Below, piece after piece: positions 16,334-20,026 of a stretch of 20,026 nucleotides of DNA (positions within the stretch are counted from its first letter, which is position 1; each line of letters starts with the position of its first letter). The stretch covers positions 1 through 20,026 of the forward strand of contig ONYJ01000127.1 in NCBI GenBank assembly GCA_900322025.1, written 5' to 3'. The notes beneath the pieces are model-generated. The model had not been told where the DNA came from. It searched no databases and worked only from the letters and a program-made list of their open reading frames with translations. Both the position numbers and the translations under genes were made by a program. The stretch comes from an uncultured Bacteroidales bacterium (GTDB lineage Bacteria; Bacteroidota; Bacteroidia; Bacteroidales; UBA932).

Positions 16334-17944
16334 ATGAGCAACGGCCAAGAAACAAAACAATCGTTATCAAGAAGAATATCGGATTCGATAGATAACTTCT
16401 TGCGTAAAATCGGGGTAAAAACCCTCGATTTGTACATGTTCAAGTCTTTCTTGGGGCCGTTTGCCATGACATTTGCCATAGTAACATTTATTTTGGTAAT
16501 GCAGTTTCTATGGCTCTATATAGACGAATTGGTAGGCAAAGGATTGGGTTTTAGGGTAATAGCCCAGTTCTTAATATGGGGTAGTTTTACTCTAATTCCG
16601 TATGCCCTACCACTGGCAACCCTTTTGGCTTCTATAATGACAATGGGTACTCTGGGAGAAAACTCCGAACTTCTTTCTATGAAGGCCGCCGGCATCTCCC
16701 TTCAGAGAATCATAAGACCACTAAGCTATATGGCTGTAATTATTGTGATAGGAGCCTTTTTTGCCTCCAATAATCTTATCCCGATAGCTTGGAATAAAAT
16801 ATACACACTTAGAGAAGATATTACCAACACCAAAGAAGAAATTAAAATTCCTGTTGGTATATTTTACGATGGAATAGATGGTTACTCCATTCGAGTTGGA
16901 AGCCGAGACGATGATATGCTGATGCATCAGATAATGATTTACAACCACTCCAAAGAGAATGGAAACTCAGACCTTACCATTGCAGACTCCGGAAGATTCT
17001 CCATTACTCCAGACAAAAAAGGATTGCTGATTTCTCTGTATAATGGGGTTAATTATCAAGAAGAGAATCAAAGAACCTACTCCGATACATCTCTCAATCT
17101 GCAAAAAATCAAATTCAGTTTTCAACAGATTGTAGTGCCTTTGGAAAACTATGCTTTTACCGGTTCAAAAGAAGGACGGTTTGGCAACGAGGTAATGGCA
17201 AAGAATATAGCGCAACTCCGTCACGACAGAGATTCACTTGTAATGGCCAACGATTCTTCCATGAATCACCATGTTCGCCGAGCCACCCATGCAGATTGGC
17301 TGTATCATCAAGACCAACTGGATACATCCAGAAACAAAGGCTTTAGAGAAAGTTTTAAGACAGAAGAGCTATACCATTGGAAGTCTGCCGTGGATAAAGC
17401 TACCGCATACTCCAGCGTTTATTCTGCTCTAAATAACGAGTTACACGCTTATAGTTTCCACCATGCACAGATTTTCCAAACAGCCTATCCACTAAGAAGA
17501 ACCATAATAGAAACATACCGCAAGTTTACCCTCAGCCTCGCCTGTCTGATATTCTTTTTTATAGGTGCTCCGATAGGTGCTATAGTAAGAAAGGGAGGTT
17601 TGGGCACTCCGGCTATAATATCCATTCTGTTCTTTGTACTCTACTGGGTTATAGACATAAGCGGAAAGAAGCTGGCAAACGATGGCGCAATTTCGCCGTT
17701 TATAGGATCTTTTATTTCTACATTGATTCTGGCACCCCTTGCAGCATTTCTAACATGGAAGTCTATACAAGACTCTTCTATCTTTAACATGAATCTTTTC
17801 TTCAAGAATGTAAAAGATTTCTTTGCAAGGCTGTTCAGCAAAACCAAGAGATTGCAGCACAGATTAAACAAACAACAGATTCTGCGCAGAGAAAAAGAAA
17901 TAGAAGAACGCGCCCACAAACAAAACGATACACTACAGAAATAG
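16334..17944 (+). CDS. LptF/LptG-family permease (YjgP/YjgQ)
   Basis: 536 residues of an inner-membrane permease of the family that, with the ATPase LptB, extracts lipopolysaccharide and passes it to LptC-A-D. Three helices lie in the N-terminal part (about 38-62, 75-103, 128-147), a large periplasmic beta-jellyroll domain in the middle (about 150-390), and three helices at the end (about 398-417, 425-442, 455-474). Family signatures visible are LGENSELLSMKAAGISLQRI (107-126, a cytoplasmic coupling helix) and FFFIGAPIGAIVRKGGLGTP (407-426). A basic, charged tail of about 50 residues is added at the end. Many Bacteroidota have LptF/G-like proteins of about 360 and over 600 residues; which paralogue this is stays open. 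It lies 9 bp after alaS and 12 bp before fmt. Confidence 0.9.
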   Translation: MSNGQETKQSLSRRISDSIDNFLRKIGVKTLDLYMFKSFLGPFAMTFAIVTFILVMQFLWLYIDELVGKGLGFRVIAQFLIWGSFTLIPYALPLATLLASIMTMGTLGENSELLSMKAAGISLQRIIRPLSYMAVIIVIGAFFASNNLIPIAWNKIYTLREDITNTKEEIKIPVGIFYDGIDGYSIRVGSRDDDMLMHQIMIYNHSKENGNSDLTIADSGRFSITPDKKGLLISLYNGVNYQEENQRTYSDTSLNLQKIKFSFQQIVVPLENYAFTGSKEGRFGNEVMAKNIAQLRHDRDSLVMANDSSMNHHVRRATHADWLYHQDQLDTSRNKGFRESFKTEELYHWKSAVDKATAYSSVYSALNNELHAYSFHHAQIFQTAYPLRRTIIETYRKFTLSLACLIFFFIGAPIGAIVRKGGLGTPAIISILFFVLYWVIDISGKKLANDGAISPFIGSFISTLILAPLAAFLTWKSIQDSSIFNMNLFFKNVKDFFARLFSKTKRLQHRLNKQQILRREKEIEERAHKQNDTLQK

Positions 17945-17956
17945 CGCATTACACAA

Positions 17957-18943
17957 ATGAAAGATTCTCTCAAAATCATATACATGGGCACTCCGGAATT
18001 TGCGGTTGCTCCCCTAAAAGCCTTGCTCGATGCAGGCTACAACATTCCGGCAGTAGTTACTGTTCCAGACAAGCCAAAAGGCAGAGGCTTGCAAATGTCG
18101 CAGAGCCACATAAAAGAATTTGCACTCCAATATAGCGGCAAAAAGATAGATATTCTGCAGCCCGAAAAACTCCGTAACGAAGAGTTTTTACAACAACTTA
18201 AAAGCTATGATGCAGATCTTTTTATTGTAGTGGCCTTTAGAATGTTACCGGATGTGGTGTGGAAGATGCCCAAGTTAGGAACCTTTAATCTGCATGCCTC
18301 ACTACTGCCAAAATTCAGAGGGGCTGCTCCTATAAATTGGGCTATTATACAAAGAGAAAAAGAAACCGGAGTTACTACTTTTTTTATAGACCACAATATA
18401 GATTCCGGCAATATTCTCCTGCAATCAACAACCAAAATAGAAGAAAGAGAAACAGCCGAAACTCTGCATAATCGCCTGATGGAAATGGGCAGTAAACTGA
18501 TTCTCCAAACCGTGCAGGGCATAGAAAACAATTCTATTACTCCGCAGCCGCAAGATACTTCGCTGCTCAGCCCCCACATAACCCAAGCTCCCAAGCTAAA
18601 TAAAACAAATTGCAGAATAAACTGGCATACAAGTGCGGAAGATGTTGATGCTCAAGTAAGAGGGCTTTGCCCATATCCTGCCGCAATAACAACTCTTAAA
18701 ACCTCAAAGGGAGATAATATAGAGCTCAAAATCTTTTCCACAGAAATTGTCAAAGAGTTAGAGAAGTCTGCAAAACTTTGCGGCAAAGCATGGATATCCA
18801 ATCAATCTATTTTTGTGCAGTGCAATACAGGAGTAGTAGAAATAACTTCACTGCAACCGGCCGGCAAAAAACGCATGGGAACTAAAGATTTTATAAACGG
18901 GCAAAGGCATCTTATAGAAGACGATAATCTATTTTTTGCCTAA
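17957..18943 (+). CDS. fmt: Methionyl-tRNA formyltransferase
   Basis: Transfers a formyl group from 10-formyltetrahydrofolate to initiator Met-tRNA. 328 residues, within the family's 310-330. The N-terminal Rossmann domain begins IIYMGTPEFAVAPLKAL; the catalytic set is seen in NLHASLLPKFRGAAPINWAI (N111, H113) and IDHNIDSGNILL (D149). VPDKPKGRGLQMSQSHIKEFA (36-56) includes the loop that contacts tRNA in this family. The C-terminal OB-fold domain starts near INWHTSAEDVDAQVRGLCPYPAA. The start ATG at 17957 follows the permease stop by 12 bp, consistent with one transcript. Its partner peptide deformylase gene is not in the window. Confidence 0.97.
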   Translation: MKDSLKIIYMGTPEFAVAPLKALLDAGYNIPAVVTVPDKPKGRGLQMSQSHIKEFALQYSGKKIDILQPEKLRNEEFLQQLKSYDADLFIVVAFRMLPDVVWKMPKLGTFNLHASLLPKFRGAAPINWAIIQREKETGVTTFFIDHNIDSGNILLQSTTKIEERETAETLHNRLMEMGSKLILQTVQGIENNSITPQPQDTSLLSPHITQAPKLNKTNCRINWHTSAEDVDAQVRGLCPYPAAITTLKTSKGDNIELKIFSTEIVKELEKSAKLCGKAWISNQSIFVQCNTGVVEITSLQPAGKKRMGTKDFINGQRHLIEDDNLFFA

Positions 18944-18961
18944 TACAAAACACCGAGCCGC

Positions 18962-19795
18962 ATGAAAGCTTCTCAGAAAACAAGCACCTCAGACACCAAT
19001 GCTGTTTCTAACATCATTATTCTCTGCGATGGAGATTTTCCTACCCAAGGCCCCGGATTACAAGTTCTCAGACAAGCTGCCCAAGCCAAAGAAGAATACA
19101 CTGTTATAGCCTGCGACGGAGCCTTTTTGCACTTATTGCAAAACAACATAAAGTGCGATTATATTGTAGGCGATATGGATACTCTGCCCAAAAAATATCA
19201 TAGGCAGTTCAAACAAATAATCCACAAAGAAGAAGAACAAGATTATAACGATTTGGCAAAAGCTTTCCGATTTGCAAATGCCCTGATAGAAAAAGATATT
19301 AAGTTGCATAAAGGGCTAATGACAAACCAAATAACATCACGAAAGAAAAACACCTCACACGCTCCGCAAGAAGCTCTATATCTAACCAACAATAAGCTTA
19401 TAATCAAACCGAAATCTGTTTACAACATCACAATTCTCGGAGCTACCGGAAAAAGAGAAGACCACGCATTAGGCAATATCTCCTACCTGCCGGACTTTGC
19501 TAAAACCCTGAGAGAAAAATTCCCTTCAACACCAGTTAATATCTGCATGATAACAGATTATGGAGTATTTGTTCCAATACTCGGTACCACAAAAATTAAA
19601 GGCTTGCCAGGCAGTAAGCTCTCTATCTTCTCCTTCGATCAAAGCCTTCGGATATGCTCTACGGGCCTAATGTACAAGACACACGATGTAGTATTTGATA
19701 TGTGGTGGAAGGCCACACTAAACATCTTCAGAACTCAAAACGCGCTGCTAAAATTCAGCCATCCGGCCAAAGCCTTGCTCTATTTTCCGTTCTAA
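18962..19795 (+). CDS. Thiamine pyrophosphokinase (thiamine diphosphokinase) with an insertion
   Basis: Transfers pyrophosphate from ATP to thiamine to make thiamine diphosphate. Motifs in order: ACDGAFLHLL (50-59), YIVGDMDTLP (67-76, the GDxDS/T metal site), EEQDYNDLAKAF (91-102) and ILGATGKREDHALGNI (158-173). The thiamine-binding C-terminal domain includes ICSTGLMYKT (231-240) and DMWWKATLNIF (246-256), matching the usual WWxxTLN form. It is 277 residues, against about 200-220 usual. The extra length is a lysine-, threonine- and asparagine-rich stretch at about 112-150, between the EEQDYND and GATGKRED motifs, plus short additions at both ends. All motifs are intact, so it should be active. 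It follows fmt by 18 bp. No thiamine transporter or TPP riboswitch is seen. Confidence 0.9.
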   Translation: MKASQKTSTSDTNAVSNIIILCDGDFPTQGPGLQVLRQAAQAKEEYTVIACDGAFLHLLQNNIKCDYIVGDMDTLPKKYHRQFKQIIHKEEEQDYNDLAKAFRFANALIEKDIKLHKGLMTNQITSRKKNTSHAPQEALYLTNNKLIIKPKSVYNITILGATGKREDHALGNISYLPDFAKTLREKFPSTPVNICMITDYGVFVPILGTTKIKGLPGSKLSIFSFDQSLRICSTGLMYKTHDVVFDMWWKATLNIFRTQNALLKFSHPAKALLYFPF

Positions 19796-19799
19796 AAAC

Positions 19800-19827
19800 G
19801 CTACGAAAACGACCCTTTTCGATAAGC
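19800..19827 (+). terminator. Weak hairpin just after the thiamine pyrophosphokinase gene
   Basis: CGAAAA (19804-19809) and TTTTCG (19816-19821) pair across a 6-base loop; GCT (19800-19802) and AGC (19825-19827) can extend the stem past a small internal loop. It begins five bases after the stop codon, where a terminator would be expected. The stem is mostly A-T and no T-run follows, so it is a weak candidate. Confidence 0.3.
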
Positions 19828-20018
19828 TAAATCTTGAATATCGCTTATTTTGCAAACTGTATGCAAATAAATTTGTAAGTCTTTTTCTGAAATCTTTTTT
19901 GCGTATATTGCGGTATAATAGTTAATACATCACTCCGTGTTATTGTTTTCCTATTTATAATACAGAAGCGTAGTTCCTTTTATTTAATAACACTATGACT
20001 AATTAATATACTCATATT
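19828..20018 (+). promoter_or_regulatory. Leader region of the next gene, with a palindrome and a partial promoter match
   Basis: This AT-rich stretch has no open reading frame of note and no tRNA-like fold that I can see. TTTGCA (19849-19854) and TGCAAA (19862-19867) are inverted copies with 7 bases between. TAAATTTG at 19868-19875 fits the -7 element TAnnTTTG, but the nearest TTTG upstream (19849-19852) is only 15 bp away instead of 19-21, so this promoter is uncertain. T-rich tracts near 19881-19901 add no clear signal. A TATAAT-like string at 19914-19919 is probably chance in AT-rich DNA. Confidence 0.35.
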
Positions 20019-20026
20019 ATGAAAAA
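20019..20026 (+). CDS. Possible start of another gene, cut by the window edge
   Basis: The window ends in ATGAAAAA after 223 bp of non-coding sequence. An ATG followed by lysine codons is a common start for exported proteins in this phylum (MKK...). Only two full codons are visible, so nothing can be said of the product, and the ATG could be chance. Confidence 0.35.

Noticed and set aside
15826..16479. Minus-strand open frame of 217 codons over the end of alaS
   Set aside because: It lies antisense to the well-conserved C-terminal part of alaS and the start of the permease gene, has low-complexity composition and shows no recognisable domain; it is a shadow frame.
19914..19919. TATAAT-like -10 box before the last ATG
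   Set aside because: The housekeeping sigma factor of Bacteroidota does not use this element, and such a string is expected by chance in this AT-rich stretch.

Overview
The window looks like chromosomal core sequence of a member of the Bacteroidota, most likely Bacteroidales. The reasons are the rnfB-C-D-G-E-A gene order preceded by a RseC-like gene, the near absence of Shine-Dalgarno sequences, AT-rich leaders, promoter candidates fitting the Bacteroidota form TAnnTTTG with an upstream TTG, and a DUF3108 protein, M23 peptidases and an LptF/LptG-type permease typical of that phylum. I see no insertion sequence, phage gene, CRISPR array, tRNA or rRNA.

Layout. Positions 1-247 are an intergenic stretch with a candidate leftward promoter at its edge and a 52-bp tandem repeat with hairpins. 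From 248 to 13612, sixteen genes lie on the minus strand. Read in transcription order (right to left) they are two tandem M23 metallopeptidases, a MerR-type regulator, a compact NIF3/YbgI protein, a coiled-coil zinc-ribbon protein, a class III aminotransferase, the replicative helicase DnaB, a DUF3108 protein, a RseC-like protein, rnfB, rnfC, rnfD, rnfG, rnfE, rnfA and a small TPR protein. Most gaps are under 30 bp and several genes overlap. The widest gap, 92 bp before rnfB, holds an unusual set of alternative inverted repeats. A divergent 81-bp region (13613-13693) separates this block from four plus-strand genes: alaS, an LptF/LptG permease gene, fmt and a thiamine pyrophosphokinase gene. 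The last 230 bases are a leader region running into the first codons of another gene.

Function. The Rnf genes encode a membrane complex that couples ferredoxin:NAD+ electron transfer to ion movement, with two covalently flavinylated subunits (RnfD, RnfG) and the iron-sulfur subunits RnfB and RnfC. The other genes are housekeeping: envelope (M23, LptF/G, DUF3108), replication (DnaB), translation (AlaS, Fmt) and cofactor activation (thiamine pyrophosphokinase). I found no convincing new multi-gene system. The points most worth a second look are non-coding: the rnfB leader, a recurring CAAT(T)A leader used where a Shine-Dalgarno would sit, the 52-bp repeats, and TTTGC/GCAAA palindromes in the three boundary regions. 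At protein level, a thiamine pyrophosphokinase with an insertion and a compact NIF3 stand out.
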